A program made the position numbers and the translations under genes. The notes beneath the pieces are model-generated. The model searched no databases. It was not told the origin of the DNA and worked only from the letters and a program-made list of their open reading frames with translations. From contig CM056376.1 of assembly GCA_029718625.1 (NCBI GenBank), forward strand, positions 110,096,319 through 110,160,318: 64,000 nt of DNA, in the 5' to 3' direction. The DNA comes from Synaphobranchus kaupii (lineage: Eukaryota > Chordata > Actinopteri > Anguilliformes > Synaphobranchidae). Below are positions 24,781 to 36,127 of this stretch, piece after piece (within the stretch, counting starts at the first letter, position 1; each line of letters begins with the position of its first letter).

Positions 24781-25795
24781 TGGGGTGGGTTTTGGGTGGG
24801 TTTGTGGCGAGCGGGAAAGGCACGGCAGAAGGTGCTCTGCGGGACGCGTCTGGCAGCCCCACGGCGCTGTCCCCAGATGGACCAATCGGCCCTCTCGCTT
24901 CTGCACTGCTGCTGCCGCCAGCGACACTCACCGCTGGGCAGGCTCAGCGACCCACTCCGCGGACGTCGAAAAAAGAACAGGGAAGCGTCTTTAAAATCAG
25001 TAAAATCCACCATGTTACATATCGGCCTTCTCTGCCCAGCCAGTGCTGTTTACTAAGTGGTTTGGTAGGACACATTTTTACTAACTTTACTTTTTCATTA
25101 TGGATTTATTCCTCTCTTGCTCTAGTGGTTGTTTTCTAGCCATGTTAAATGCACCTTTTGAGTGAGGACAGAATAAATGGCATATTGAAATACAGAGACA
25201 GAGACACACACACACACACACACAATAACAAAGTGAAAATGTTAGAATGCAGATGAAAGCATGTGGGGGAATGTGTCTTACCGCTGCTGCGAATGGCGGT
25301 GCTAATGTAAATAGTCCTTTATTGACATGCAGTAAATGCTGGGTAATGTTGTCACAAACAGAATGTTGACTTTGATGTCCAGTTAGGAAAGAGAAGATGT
25401 GTCCTGTGACATCAGAGGGCGTTGCGCAGACGCAGGTTTCCCCTTCTTTACCTTTGCACATGAGCGCTGTGCAGGAACACGATTCTGCTCCGATGCAGGT
25501 GCAGGGCATTTGCTTGTGTTTGTGCGCGCGTGTGTGTGCCTGTGCACACAACCAACTTCCTGTCCTGCATATGAAAGCCCCTGTGTGTGTGTGTGTGATG
25601 AGTGTTGAATGGTGACCTGCTGTTATTTGACGAATCTTTCTGCCTGGAAGCCTCTGCAGCTCGACGGCTGAAAGCCTCTGACCAGGGAGGTGTGGAAAAG
25701 GAGGTGTCAGACATACTCAAAATGGAGAACGGTCCAAGAGAGGGAGGGAGTGATTGAGTGGTGGGTCGTGTGAGAGACACTGTGTTTGTGTTTGC

Positions 25796-25945
25796 ACTGA
25801 AGTCTCTCTCCCTCTCTCCCTGCCATCTTTCTCTCTCCCTCTATCCTGCCATCTCTCCACCCCTGCCATCTTTCCTTTCTCTCCCTCTCTCCCTGCTAAC
25901 ATTCTTTTTTTCTTCTCCCTCTATACTGCCATCTCTCTCTCTCAG
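25796..25945. repeat. Polypyrimidine tract leading into splice acceptor
   Basis: About 150 bases of almost pure C/T made of imperfect ctctccctgccatc units, ending exactly in ctctctctctcag, the acceptor of the last C4orf19 exon. It therefore acts as an unusually long polypyrimidine tract. Confidence 0.9.
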
Positions 25946-26667
25946 CTACATCTATGATCCCACGGCCCCTGTGGAAGTCCATGCGAGGAGGCATGAATCC
26001 AGCAGTAGCTCCCTGTATCAGAGGAAGCCCCTGGAGACGGACAACATTCGCAAGGTGCAGGGCTTCCACAACCTGGGCTACAGCCACAAGTATGGGGACG
26101 GCCTGAAGAACGGCGCGGCCAGGCTGGAGATCGACAACAACCAGATCAACCGCCTCCACGCCCCGCCCGGCGACGGGGCACGGGACCGCGCCACGAAACC
26201 CGAGTCGGGGAACGGCGCCCTCTACATCCTGCACCCGGGCGAGAGCCCGCTCAAATGCACCCCGCCCTGTCACCCCCCGGCCTCTGCCGGGACACCAGGC
26301 GCTTCAGACCAGCGCCGCATGCAGGCCCGTCGATAAGCTGGAAGGCCGCCTCATCGACGGGACGCCCCCTCGCGAAAACGGGGATCCCTTCGCGCGCGCG
26401 CAGGGCGAGGACGACGCCGAAAGCGTCCTGTCGGGCCGGTCGGAGGACGTCAACACCAGCACCACCACCCTCTCCTCGGCCGACACCAAAGACAGATTCG
26501 GGAGGGGAGACGCCGCGGCACCGGGAGTTTCAGCCGGCGAGAGTAGCTGCTCTGAAGAAGAGGAGGAGGAGGAGGAGGAAGGCGACTCCGGGAGCATAAC
26601 GGACTCTGAGGTGGCCGAGGCCCTGGCGGCCCTGGAAGCGGCGACCGCTGGCGAAGACTACGATTGA
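25946..26667 (+). CDS. c4orf19: C4orf19/PGCKA1 orthologue, last exon, frame break
   Basis: The exon opens with C (completing Ser) then YIYDPTAPVEV, RRHESSSSSLYQRKPLETD and NLGYSHKYGDGLKNG, a continuous frame to a stop at 26336. The typical C-terminal part lies one frame over: KLEGRLIDGTPPRENG, ESVLSGRSEDVNTS, an E-run (EEEEEEEEE), then GSITDSEVAEALAALEAATA and GEDYD with TGA at 26665-26667. Both halves look coding (GC-rich, low stop density, acidic end as in the family). One surplus base, most simply in the six-C run at 26273-26278, would explain the switch. It is either a sequencing error or a real frameshift. With the upstream exon the full protein would be about 250 residues, somewhat shorter than the human one (about 314). 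Its C-terminal stop lies inside the first unit of the downstream minisatellite. Confidence 0.82.
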
Positions 26668-27250
26668 TCATTCTATCCCCACACTAGACGATTGATCGTT
26701 CTATCCCCACACTAGACGATTGATCATTCTATCCCCACACTAGACGATTGATCATTCTATCCCCACACTAGACGATTGATCGTTCTATCCCCACACTAGA
26801 CGATTGATCATTCTATCCCCACACTAGACGATTGATCGTTCTATCCCCACACTAGACGATTGATCGTTCTATCCCCACACTAGACGATTGATCATTCTAT
26901 CCCCACACTAGACGATTGATCGTTCTATCCCCACACTAGACGATTGATCGTTCTATCCCCACACTAGACGATTGATCATTCTATCCCCACACTAGACGAT
27001 TGATCGTTCTATCCCCACACTAGACGATTGATAGTTCTATCCCCACACTAGACGATTGATCGTTCTATCCCCACACTAGACGATTGATCATTCTATCCCC
27101 ACACTAGACGATTGATCGTTCTATCCCCACACTAGACGATTGATCGTTCTATCCCCACACTAGACGATTGATCGTTCTATCCCCACACTAGACGATTGAT
27201 CGTTCTATCCCCACACTAGACGATTGATCGTTCTATCCCCACACTAGACG
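26661..27250. repeat. 28-bp minisatellite, 21 units, starts on the stop codon
   Basis: Twenty-one direct units of cgattgatcgttctatcccc plus acactaga (28 bases), followed by a partial unit cg. Variation is nearly confined to one base (gatca or gatcg, plus one gatag at unit 14). The first unit supplies the last base of the Tyr codon, the final Asp codon and the TGA stop of C4orf19, so the rest is 3' UTR. The unit has cgat/atcg arms. No spacers, so it is not a CRISPR array. Confidence 0.97.
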
Positions 27251-28600
27251 GCGGACCGAATAGGCACTTTCCACTGCCTTCATACAGTATGCGCACGTAT
27301 GTTTTTAATTTTCTTTTCAAACATATATTTTTAAATTCAACGCACAGACTGTTTAAAAACGTCTTTAGCTTCAGAAACTGTCTTCTCTGTCTTGTCGATT
27401 CTCGTCGTCTTAAAAATGAATCGGATCAATCGTTTACAAACACCTCGCATTTTGGATGCGCACCTCGCAAATGCGCCTCTTTAGATAGAAATGCGCCCCA
27501 AAAGATGCGAGTGAAGATTTTTGCCAAGGAAAGCACCGCTCTGCAATCTCATTAAAAGTTGTGTTTCTGTTCCACGTGGGAAGGAGAAAGGACACTGGAC
27601 CGTAGACTGTGAACGCACTCCGCCGCGTGGCTTACCAGTCCTCCAGGTTCCTGTAGAAATGTGGCACACTACGAACCTGGGGAATTCTGCCCAAAGTGTC
27701 TATTTTTATATCCAACCTGATGTTACGTTTGTGGTTTTATACTTCATCATTGTGTTATTTATCCCTTTACACATTGTTACTTGCCTTTCAGGAAAAAAAG
27801 AGGAATTAATGAATGAATCACTTAGTGGTCTCAAAGTTCTGCGCAATTATTGGCAGACAACGACATTGGGTTTCTGATTTTCAGATTGTTTTCGGTTTTC
27901 TATGAATGGCAAAGGATGGTCAAACGTGCTTGTGTGTTTGCTGGAAAATGATCTTACAGTGAGTGGGTCACCATTTGTGAGGTGCAGTGCACGTGTGTGC
28001 GTGCGAGTGTGCATGCGTGTAGGTTTATGTATGCAGTACTTGAGCAGTATAGTTTATGATATTAGATACCCTATGACAAAATCAATGTTAAAAGTGACTG
28101 ATTGAAGACCACTGTGCCACAAGATAATGTAAGCTTCCGAAGCAAAGATCCTCTATTATATGTGCCAGACAAGATAAGTCACTGTTCTTTCTCATTTTAT
28201 CTGTACACTTAAGTGAAGCTCACTGTTTTAATGAAGGAACACTTTTTTTTTTTTTTTGCCAGAAGAAAATATTTATTTAAATGTCCAAATGTGTCAGTTT
28301 TCATTTAAATTGCCTTAAAATTCCTGCCAAGTTGATGATTTTAATCCAATGCAAAATGAGGTTTCTACAATATAACAAGGCATAATTTGAATACTTTTAT
28401 TTGTTTTTACAATGTTACCATGAGTAAAAGCAATGTTTCACTGGCCCACTATGTATGCTGAATGACAAAAGCAGATGGTAAATCATATATATTTATATAT
28501 ATATATATATATATGCATTTTTGTCCTTTAAATTTTTATTTCTACATGTATTTGAATTTAAACATAAAAAATAAAATATTCTAGTACACTCAATATCAAT
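26668..28600 (+). other. c4orf19: Probable 3' UTR of the C4orf19 orthologue
   Basis: It begins with the minisatellite and continues through AT-rich sequence with no other exon. AATAAA at 28570-28575 is a plausible polyadenylation signal. It includes a TA microsatellite at 28485-28514. The end of the transcript is inferred. Confidence 0.4.
28485..28514. repeat. (TA)n microsatellite
   Basis: Alternating A/T run with one interruption. Confidence 0.9.
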
Positions 28601-29240
28601 ATCCAGTCATTTTGGTGCCTCAGGGAATACGGCAATTGCCAGAACAAACATGTCCCTCCCTAACGTCTTCTCAAATACTGCCCTTGTCCAGGATATGCAA
28701 AACTACCATACGCTGGCGCTGCAGGTCATTCCTGCTCCGGTTTCAGTCACTGTGGCCATGTTTCGTACTGTTACCTGTGGCACGGGTAATCTGATTGGAC
28801 AGGCCAGTCTGGAGTTCTTAAAACAAAGGCAAACAAAGAACTGGGCAAACAAGGCAGGCTATAAATGTATGCTTAAAGAGGATCAGGACATGTTTGGTTA
28901 TGAAAGCTTTTTCATGACTGTGACTGGTCCACAGTCTTTACTTTCCTGTAAGCTGTACGATTAAGGGTGTGTTTTCCGCGAAGACAAAAGCCATGTGACC
29001 TCACATTCCCCCACTTTCTCAGTCTGTCTCAAAAAGGGCTTTAAAATGGTGAGCTGTTGTGTAAAAGCCTCTTGTTTGTCACGGGCATTAACAGGGAACA
29101 GGGTCACATGGCTGTCACCCCCTCTCTTCTGAGAGATCAGAGCATCTGGAGCCAGGAGTTGTTAATCACACCACTGCTATGTGAACACCCATTGCTCTCT
29201 GAACGAGGTGAGCTGCTGGGCCAATCACAGGTGCCTCTGG
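28601..29240. other. Intergenic stretch, no gene recognised
   Basis: A short open frame at 28650-28964 (about 104 codons) has no recognisable domain or splice support and is not called. Confidence 0.4.
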
Positions 29241-29252
29241 AGAAGGAATAGT

Positions 29253-29466
29253 ATATTGGTTAAGGAACTGGCCTTGTAACCGAAAGGTTGCAGGTTCGAT
29301 TCCCAGGTAGGACACTGCCGTTGTACCCTTGAGCAAGGTACCTAAGCTGAATCGCTTCAGTATATATCCAGCTGTATAAATGGGTAATATGTAAAAAAAA
29401 TGCTAAAAAGTTGTGTAAGTCGCTCTGGATAAGAACGTGTGCTAAATGCCTGTAATGTAGTGTAAT
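29253..29466 (+). mobile_element. tRNA-derived SINE, copy 2, with 7-bp TSD
   Basis: The tRNA-like head has ggttgcaggttcgattccc as B box; the body has gttgtacccttgagcaaggt and atccagctgtataaatggg; the tail has gtcgctctggataag and aaatgcctgtaatgtagtg. The direct repeat gaatagt flanks it (29246-29252 and 29467-29473). It is the best-preserved SINE copy in the window and of the same family as 6498-6703 and 34655-34795. Confidence 0.9.
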
Positions 29467-29619
29467 GAATAGTGGGCTGATAAGACAGTGGGTGCATCCC
29501 AATATTCTTCAATATCCCACCTCCTTTCCTCCACTCCTCTCCTCCTGTTTCCAACATGTACTGTGTTTTGCTTCCTTGGTAAGTCAGCTTATTTGAGGAA
29601 TTACAATATTTGATAAGAA

Positions 29620-29790
29620 GTTCCCGGACAGGTCGCCAATCCATCACAGGGTACACACACCATTCACTCACACACTCATACCAATGGGCAATTTTAGAGT
29701 CTCCAATCTAACCTGCATGTCTTTGGACTGTGGGAGGAAACCGGAGTACCCGGAGGAAACCCACATGGACACAGGGAGAACATGCAAATG
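29620..29790. repeat. Interspersed repeat (ggaaaccggagtacccgg type)
   Basis: The segment gtgggaggaaaccggagtac, then ccggaggaaaccca and agggagaacatgcaaa is a well-known dispersed sequence in fish and other animal genomes. Its class is not certain; it probably derives from a non-LTR element. Confidence 0.6.
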
Positions 29791-29967
29791 TAACCATTAA
29801 TACGTAATTAAGATGTAATCAGCAACTTTAGATTAAAACACAAAGATCAGTTTCCGGGGCATGGAGGAGAGGAGGTGATAGTGGAGGAAAGGAGGGGTGA
29901 ATTTTTCGAGTATTGGAACGCACCCAGTGTAATATTTCCTGGTTCTGCAGACATTTTGATGTAGACC

Positions 29968-30234
29968 AAGGCTGTGTCTGAATCAATGCCCTTCTATACT
30001 TTTGAGTTTGCTAGTTGAGTACACTGGATGACAAAATTGTTAAGTAGGCGAAATGTTCTCTAAATGCAGTGTACTTAAAATCCCTGGATGATATACTTAT
30101 TTCTGGGTTTTATGCTGATAATAGTATGGAGGATATTTTGTGCATACTGCATGTCACTGAACAGTATCCAGTAAGCAGTATATAGTATGCTAGTACACAG
30201 GACGCAGTAGATAGGGCTCTGATTCAGACACAGA
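29968..30234 (+). mobile_element. MITE (ggctgtgtctgaat family), complete
   Basis: It starts ggctgtgtctgaatcaatgc and ends gattcagacacagacc, imperfect terminal inverted repeats. The inner region agrees with copies at 3789, 30238 and 57147 (actattgagt, aatgttctctaaatg, agtagtatac). Non-autonomous. Confidence 0.75.
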
Positions 30235-30237
30235 CCA

Positions 30238-30636
30238 AGGCCGTATCAGCACTCTTCCACACTATTGAGTAGCCTTGGTGAATAGATAGGACAAGAAAGT
30301 CGTTGAGTAGGCAAAATATTTTAAAATTGCAGTATACTTGAAACACCCGGATGACACACTTATTTCTGGGTTTTCGCTGAGGATATTCGGGAGCACACTT
30401 TTCAAGAAGTACACAAACATTTTGGTCGCATAAATATGACTCTTTCCTTCAAATACAACAAAAACAACACGTGACAAGGGTGGGACGTCTTATGACACTT
30501 CCACAATACGGCTGGAAAATAGTATAGCGGACATTTTTTGTGTACTGCTAAACAGTGCACATTAAACAGCACACTTCTGCCAGCTGTACACAGGAGACAG
30601 GGCGCAGTAGATAGGGTTCTGATTCGGACACAGCCC
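30238..30636 (+). mobile_element. MITE (same family), tandem neighbour
   Basis: It starts ggccgtatcagcactcttcc and ends gattcggacacagccc. It immediately follows the previous copy and carries the acttttcaagaagtacac inner motif. The two copies may have inserted next to each other or arisen by local duplication. Confidence 0.7.
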
Positions 30637-30639
30637 ATG

Positions 30640-31020
30640 TCTCTACATACCTGGCCTTGGAGACCCTCAAGCTGTTTTTGTTATCACCCTGAAAATGAGC
30701 AGCCAATTTAGACCCAGGTGAGATGAATTAACTGTAATTGCCTGCTTTCATTTTTCAGTGTTGAGACATAAACAACAGCAGAAGACTGTGCAACCACTAG
30801 TGGAGCAAAGTGACTATGGGAAGAATTATCCCAAGCCATTTTTTGCCACTGGATCATCAGTGCCAACAATTCTAGGAATAACACTTTTTTCAGTTTCCCT
30901 GTACATTAACTCTACTGTCTCAAACAATTATGACAAAGGCAGAGCTCCAACACTCATCCTCGAAAATATATGGTATAGATTCACCATAGATATCTAGGGT
31001 TTATCAAATTTTCCTCTGAG
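30640..31020. other. Intergenic stretch
   Basis: Nothing supportable was seen. Confidence 0.4.
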
Positions 31021-31029
31021 TATCACCAA

Positions 31030-31058
31030 TACACACACACACACACACACACACACAC
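31030..31058. repeat. (CA)n microsatellite
   Basis: An uninterrupted CA run. Confidence 0.95.
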
Positions 31059-31289
31059 GTACTTAAGTTACAACTATGGACATATATCATTTATTTTGTA
31101 TTTACTTTAGATAGGTCGTAAGGAGAATATTGTAAAGGCTACCTGTTGCAAGAGCTAGCTCTTGAAGGTGATAGCAGAGATGCAGGTGAAAAGCGGGCTG
31201 CAGTGCTACCGTTAGCCTTTTCTGTGCTCCACTTTTATGCTTACGTATAAAAGGCATTGCTCGTTGTCTCATCTCTTTGGGTGGTAGCT

Positions 31290-31512
31290 TTTCACTGCGC
31301 ACAGAACGGCCCTGGGCAAGTTGGAATCACGGTCAGGGGCTCGAGGAGTCGCGCCCTGTAGAGGACGTGGCACCCTCCTTCCTACCACCAGCTGACGGGG
31401 TTGTGTAGCGGCGATTCTCTTGCGGTTGCTACACGGGGGAATTGAATAAGAATGGGGTTCAATTGGATACCAAATTGGGAGAAAAAGGGAAAAATAATAA
31501 AATAAAAAAAAT
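31290..31512 (+). mobile_element. SINE-like retroposon
   Basis: A GC-rich head (aggggctcgaggagtcgcgc, accaccagctgacggggttg) is followed by a tail gggttcaattggatacca, aattgggagaaaaaggg and a long A-rich end. This tail is common in fish SINEs. The 5' limit and target duplication are not resolved. Confidence 0.6.
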
Positions 31513-31638
31513 TACAAAAACTTATTAAGAAATGTAGCTAAAATATCAAGGTCAAATGATTGGGCTAATAAAATGATTAAAAGCAGAAGTTGGCATGAAA
31601 TCCAGAAATAGATAAAGAAGCCCTCCTTGCCTACCCCT

Positions 31639-32122
31639 GGGCTGCGTTCAGATCCGAAATTTGTCCTTTCTTCCTGTCGCTCCCTTCCCTTACTTCAAGG
31701 GGAGAATCCCCAAAATGCCAGGATGAAATATGGCAGCCATACCTAGTGTGATTGGATGCAATTTAAGAAAGGGGAGGGTAATTATATTCCCTCGCTCCCT
31801 GGTTTATCCTCCCTTCCACCAAGGGTATAAAATGCAAGCTTCTAGCAAGAAGGGAATCCCACAATGCAATGCTCCACGTGGAAAAAGTGGGCGGTCGCCA
31901 CAGAACTATGTGGTGGTCACATTTCTACTTTATAGTGTTGTATTTCCGAAATGTTGCGAGGGTGGTTCGGTTCCGTTTTTGTTTGTTACTCGACAACCCT
32001 CCCTTGCAGAGCACCTTTTGCAAGTTTGCTTGCTGCACGTAGCAAATTGCGTCACAAGATAGCTCCCTCGAGGGAAGGCAGCAAGGGAAGGGAGCGTGTT
32101 AAATTGGATTTGAATGCAGCCC
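31639..32122. mobile_element. MITE, ~485 bp, gggctgcgttcagatcc ends
   Basis: The left end gggctgcgttcagatccg and the right end ggatttgaatgcagccc are imperfect inverted repeats. Inner segments also pair (cccttcccttacttcaagg with the caagggaag/ggaaggcagcaag region). It has no coding frame that looks real. Confidence 0.7.
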
Positions 32123-32124
32123 CG

Positions 32125-32500
32125 GGCTTTGGCCAGTCGTACGTGGGAAAGCTAAGCTGTTCCTCTGGAAACGTAAAGAGATGAACTGGGTTCCTAGGCA
32201 GGTGGGGAAACTTCCACACTGGGCCACTCAGGGAAAAACTAACACTGTGGCCCAATCTCAATGTCCGCCCTAAGCCCTAAGGACTGAGCCTCCACAGACT
32301 TTGGTTGACATCACATGGGCCAGGCATAAATGCCTGAGTGCATGAGAGTGCAAATGCTCAAAATGGTAGAAATAAGAGGAATGGGACAGCACTTTGCAAT
32401 AGCAGTGATTTGTAAATTCTCTTTTACATATATTTAATTGAAAACAGTACAAAGAAAATATATTTAATGTTTTACCTTATCAACATTGTTGATTTTTGTA
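32125..32500. other. Intergenic stretch, possible MITE end
   Basis: The sequence ggcccaatctcaatgtccgc, ccctaagccctaagg at 32250 resembles the end of a common fish non-autonomous transposon, but the partner end is not found here. Confidence 0.35.
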
Positions 32501-32504
32501 AATA

Positions 32505-33553
32505 TATGTTAATTCTGAATTTGATGCCTGCAACACGTTCCAAAAAAGTTGGGACAGGGGCAAAAAAAAAGACTGGGAAGCTCAAAAAAACACCTGTTTG
32601 CCATTCCACAGGTAAACAGGTGATGCTATCATGACTGGGTATAAAAGGATATCAAAAGACTCTTGATATTTTATTTTCAGGTACTCTTAGAAGCGATTAT
32701 ATTTCATATTTGGTCGCATATTCTTTGCATGTTGTTACGTCCTGAAGTCTGTGACCCATCAACATCAAAAGACTCGATATCTTATTTTCAGGTACTGTTA
32801 CAAGCGATACTATAACCTCTCTGCATTTGAATGGATCTCTATGGGAATTGGGAGGTGGGACTAGATTAAGGTAGAAATTACACAGGAATAGTATGGAACC
32901 CATGGCTGGCTAAATGACTGTAAGTCATCAAATGTCTGAGGTATCAAACAAGCCCCAAACCATCACTCTACGGCCAGATATGGAGTAGATATGGATGGAT
33001 CACTTTAAGGGTTTCTTCTCCTGACTTTTTTCCCCATAGAGTTCTATAGGAAAATGGGTTTGGGGTTCATTTGATACCTTAGTCCCTTGATGACTTACAG
33101 CCATTTCACCAGTCATGTGTTCCATACTGTACCAGCATAATTTACAGCTGAATCTAGTCTCACCCCCCAATTCCCATAGAGATCCATTCAAATGCAGAGA
33201 GGTTATAGTATCGCTTGTAACAGTACCTGAAAATGAGATATTGAGAGTCTTTTGATGGTGATGGGTCACAGACTTCAGGAAGTAACAGCATGCAAAGGAT
33301 ATGCAACCAAATATGAAATGATACTTCAAAAATTAATTAAAGCAAAGGGTTTGAATACTTATGCACATGAGAGATTTCAGTTTTTGATTTTTAATACATT
33401 TGGAAAAATTTCTAAAAACATGTTTTCACTTTGTCATTATGGGTTATTGAGTGTAGATTGATGGGCAAAAATGGCAATTTTATCCATTTTAAATTAAATC
33501 TACAACACAATAAAGTGCAAAAAGTGAAGGGGGTTGAATCATTTTGAGTGCAA

Positions 33554-33557
<4 letters not shown>
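32505..33557. mobile_element. Composite foldback element 3
   Basis: The core at 32701-33320 is the same palindrome as in the elements at 12488 and 13682 (gcatttgaatggatctctat, tcttctcctgac). The right shell (33321-33557) has gggtttgaatacttatgcac, ttttcactttgtcattatgg and ends tgagtgcaactg before TA, a Tc1-type terminus common in fish. The left shell is unrelated (acgttccaaaaaagttggga). The left terminus corresponding to the right shell is missing, so the element is chimeric or truncated. Confidence 0.7.
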
Positions 33558-33584
<27 letters not shown>

Positions 33585-33604
33585 CTGTATATATATATAT
33601 ATAT
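33549..33604. repeat. (TA)n microsatellite
   Basis: Alternating A/T run with a central ctg, directly after the Tc1-type end. Confidence 0.95.
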
Positions 33605-34650
33605 AAAGATCAGAACAGTCTTAGCTTGAAAGACAGCAGAGACAGAATTTCTAACATAAAGAACATTAAGCAGAGCCATCCCCTTTTGAGAAACACAACA
33701 GCAGCGGCCATCTTCTCCCCTGACACTGTTTAGATTCCAGTCATGTGAGTAATTATTTCAGCGCTGTCACTTCCAATGATAATAGCACACATGATTAATT
33801 GTCAGAAGTCATGCGGTGTTCTTGTCCTGTACACGCATCTGTCGCTAAACTTCCTGGAAAGCCACGCGTGTCGGCAGGGGGCTAACCAATAAGCTAACCG
33901 AGATGAAGAAGCAGCCTTGTTCAGATAAAAATAAATGCAGGTTTTCTCGTCTTATTAACCACCACATAAATCGTCAGACAAAAAAAAGAGGGAACAGTTT
34001 TTCCTCAGTGTTTCTGTCTGGTTTTGCAGACAACCAGTTATGCATTCATGTTTTAAAAAAAATAAAACTAGACACAAAGGTTGTTCTTTTCCATCTCAGC
34101 CTCACTCATTTATTTCAATTTATTAATCAAATGTTGACTGTTAATATTAGCAAAACAATTTCAGTTGTGTTATTTCAAAAAAATATATTTAATCTTGCTT
34201 CAGATCTATGAACCGATTAAAATATTGCGTTCGTTTTTGTTGAATGATAAAACAGATCAAAGGTACATGTCCCTGTTCATTACTGTTCATAGAGCTGGAT
34301 GAGAACTATCAATGTGTTTAAAAAAATGGACATGCAACATTTTTGTTTGACAGGAAAGCTATATTCATTTCCCCAGTGACCTGGGTAGTCATGTGACCTG
34401 GGTTGGGCAGACCAAAGACAGAGCGAGAGGCAGCAGACTTCAGGCGCCTTTTCTGGTGTCGACTCGGTCTCTATGGCGGAGAGCCAGACCGCAAGGTCAA
34501 TGATGGGCTGTGACCAGCCGTTGGTGACCATTAATAATTGACTAGAACACTCACTCTCAAAGTCCCAGTTTCAATTTTATTTATAGGCAAAGTCAAAAGT
34601 GAATAAGGGCAGACAGGGGCTGGCGACCAAATTTGTTTTGAACTCTCCCC
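33605..34650. other. Intergenic stretch
   Basis: No exon or RNA gene recognised. Short open frames lack support. Confidence 0.4.
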
Positions 34651-34654
34651 CTCC

Positions 34655-34795
34655 ATTTGCATTACATTTTAGGCATTTAGCAGCCAATTCACATTAACTA
34701 TGTTATGCAATGGAGGGTACAACAGCTGTGCCCTACCTAAAAATTGAACCTGCAACCTCTGGGTTACAAGTCAATTTCCCTAACAGGTGTACTGC
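34655..34795 (-). mobile_element. tRNA-derived SINE, copy 3, internally deleted
   Basis: On the minus strand, ggttgcaggttcaatttt marks the B-box region, and the 3' end ctaaatgcctaaaatgtaat matches the SINE tail at 29253-29466. The middle part is shorter than in the other copies. Confidence 0.65.
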
Positions 34796-34799
34796 ACTG

Positions 34800-35808
34800 C
34801 TGCCAATACTACACAGCACAGATTCAGGGCACCCACCTACATGTGACAGGGGAACCACTAGGGCAGGGATATCCAACCTGGTCCCAGACAGCAACAGAGC
34901 TGTGTTGTTTATCAGTTGCTACTCAGTCTAATTGACGGATTAAGGAAGCTAATTACACCATTAACTCACCACACCTGGGCCCTATTCACCGTAGCTTGCT
35001 AACTGGGTTAACTGGCTAACTGCGCTGAGTAAAACTCAAAACAGTATTTTTGCTAGTTCATATGTTCTATATCCGGGGGGGTTTCCAGGTTTTACTCTGT
35101 GTGTTTAATGCACTGGTAATGTTTAACAACAGCAAATCATTTAAAATTAACACTGAACATGCATATACGTATACATGTACAGTATGTCTACACATTTATC
35201 CAACAGTGTGTACACAATGGATACGTGCATTATACCCACTCAAGTGTGTATTATTGTTTGACTATTAAAGTATGACTGGGAGAATTGCTTACACGCCTAT
35301 TAATTACACACATTTTCTGTATGTGCCAATAAGTCAGCCAGGACACAAAAGGCAACACATGCCAGGTACATAGGCACGAAGCAGCACTACAGGAGCACAC
35401 GAAGATTGAGTACATGGGTGTCTCCCGTTTCTCGTGCAAACACGCGCCAAAGAGACGGGGCTAGTCAATATTTACTGACAGAAACATTCAGTGCTGCATG
35501 ATGTCATCTTTTCAACCGCCATTGTCGGCCAGGCTGTTTCAATTCGCTCACCTGTGCCTGGGCGGTCCACAGGTGACAAAGCAAGACTGCTAAAATTAGC
35601 TCTGCGACGGCACCGAACGTTCTCCCTCCCGTGCCGTGACAGCGGTGTCGTCTACACTTCCAAATAAGCTTGCTAATGATGTCAAACAGACTCGCACACA
35701 CACCTGTTCCGCAACGTCCAGGCTAAACTGCCCTGTGCCCCCCGTTGTATCTGAAACGCTGACTGTTATCGGCAGATTTTGAATAAATGCGTAAACGCAG
35801 GTGCTTAT
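34800..35808. other. Intergenic stretch left of the giant element
   Basis: 34860-35000 resembles a MITE fragment (gcagggatatccaacctggt) with no partner end. The rest shows no supported gene. Confidence 0.4.
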
Positions 35809-35833
35809 GGTGTATTCAAGTGGCCAAGTCGGG
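35809..35833. mobile_element. Left remnant of older host MITE
   Basis: The sequence ggtgtattcaagtggcc at 35809 is matched by the inverted copy tttgaatacacc ending at 56827, beyond the right end of the giant element. Removing the giant element and one 9-bp duplicate leaves a ~490 bp element with inverted ends, so the giant element probably inserted into it. Confidence 0.55.
35825..35833. repeat. 9-bp target-site duplication, left copy
   Basis: The sequence caagtcggg directly abuts the left inverted repeat of the giant element and is repeated exactly at 56363-56371 directly after the right one. Confidence 0.85.
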
Positions 35834-36095
35834 ACGACGCTGAAGTTGGCTCCCAATTCGCAGCTCCCGATTCAGGAATTGCCGGTCCACCTTAAATCGG
35901 TCGCGAAAAGCGATTGTATGCTTTCATGGTCATTCTTACGCTTTTTTCCTCCACTAAATCTAATTGGCTCAATATTTTGATAGCCTAGTGATATATATAT
36001 ATATATATATATATATACAGGGCCGACTCTAGGCATTTAGGTGCCCTAGGCGAGATTATGATTTGGTGCCCCCCCCCCCCCCCCCCCCCGGCCCT

Positions 36096-36127
<32 letters not shown>

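Larger units (their letters stand above)
21406..25945 (+). other. c4orf19: C4orf19 intron, phase 2
   Basis: A 4540-base intron between the two coding exons. It contains a degenerate (GTA)n tract, a 19-base G run, a GC-rich island at about 24760-24980 and a 150-base polypyrimidine tract at its 3' end. Open frames at 24559-25139 overlap in several phases on both strands within the GC-rich island and have no supporting homology, so they are not called. Confidence 0.75.

Noticed and set aside
24559..25139. Overlapping frames in the GC-rich island on both strands
   Set aside because: Many phases are open at once because stops are rare in GC-rich DNA. No domain or splice partner.
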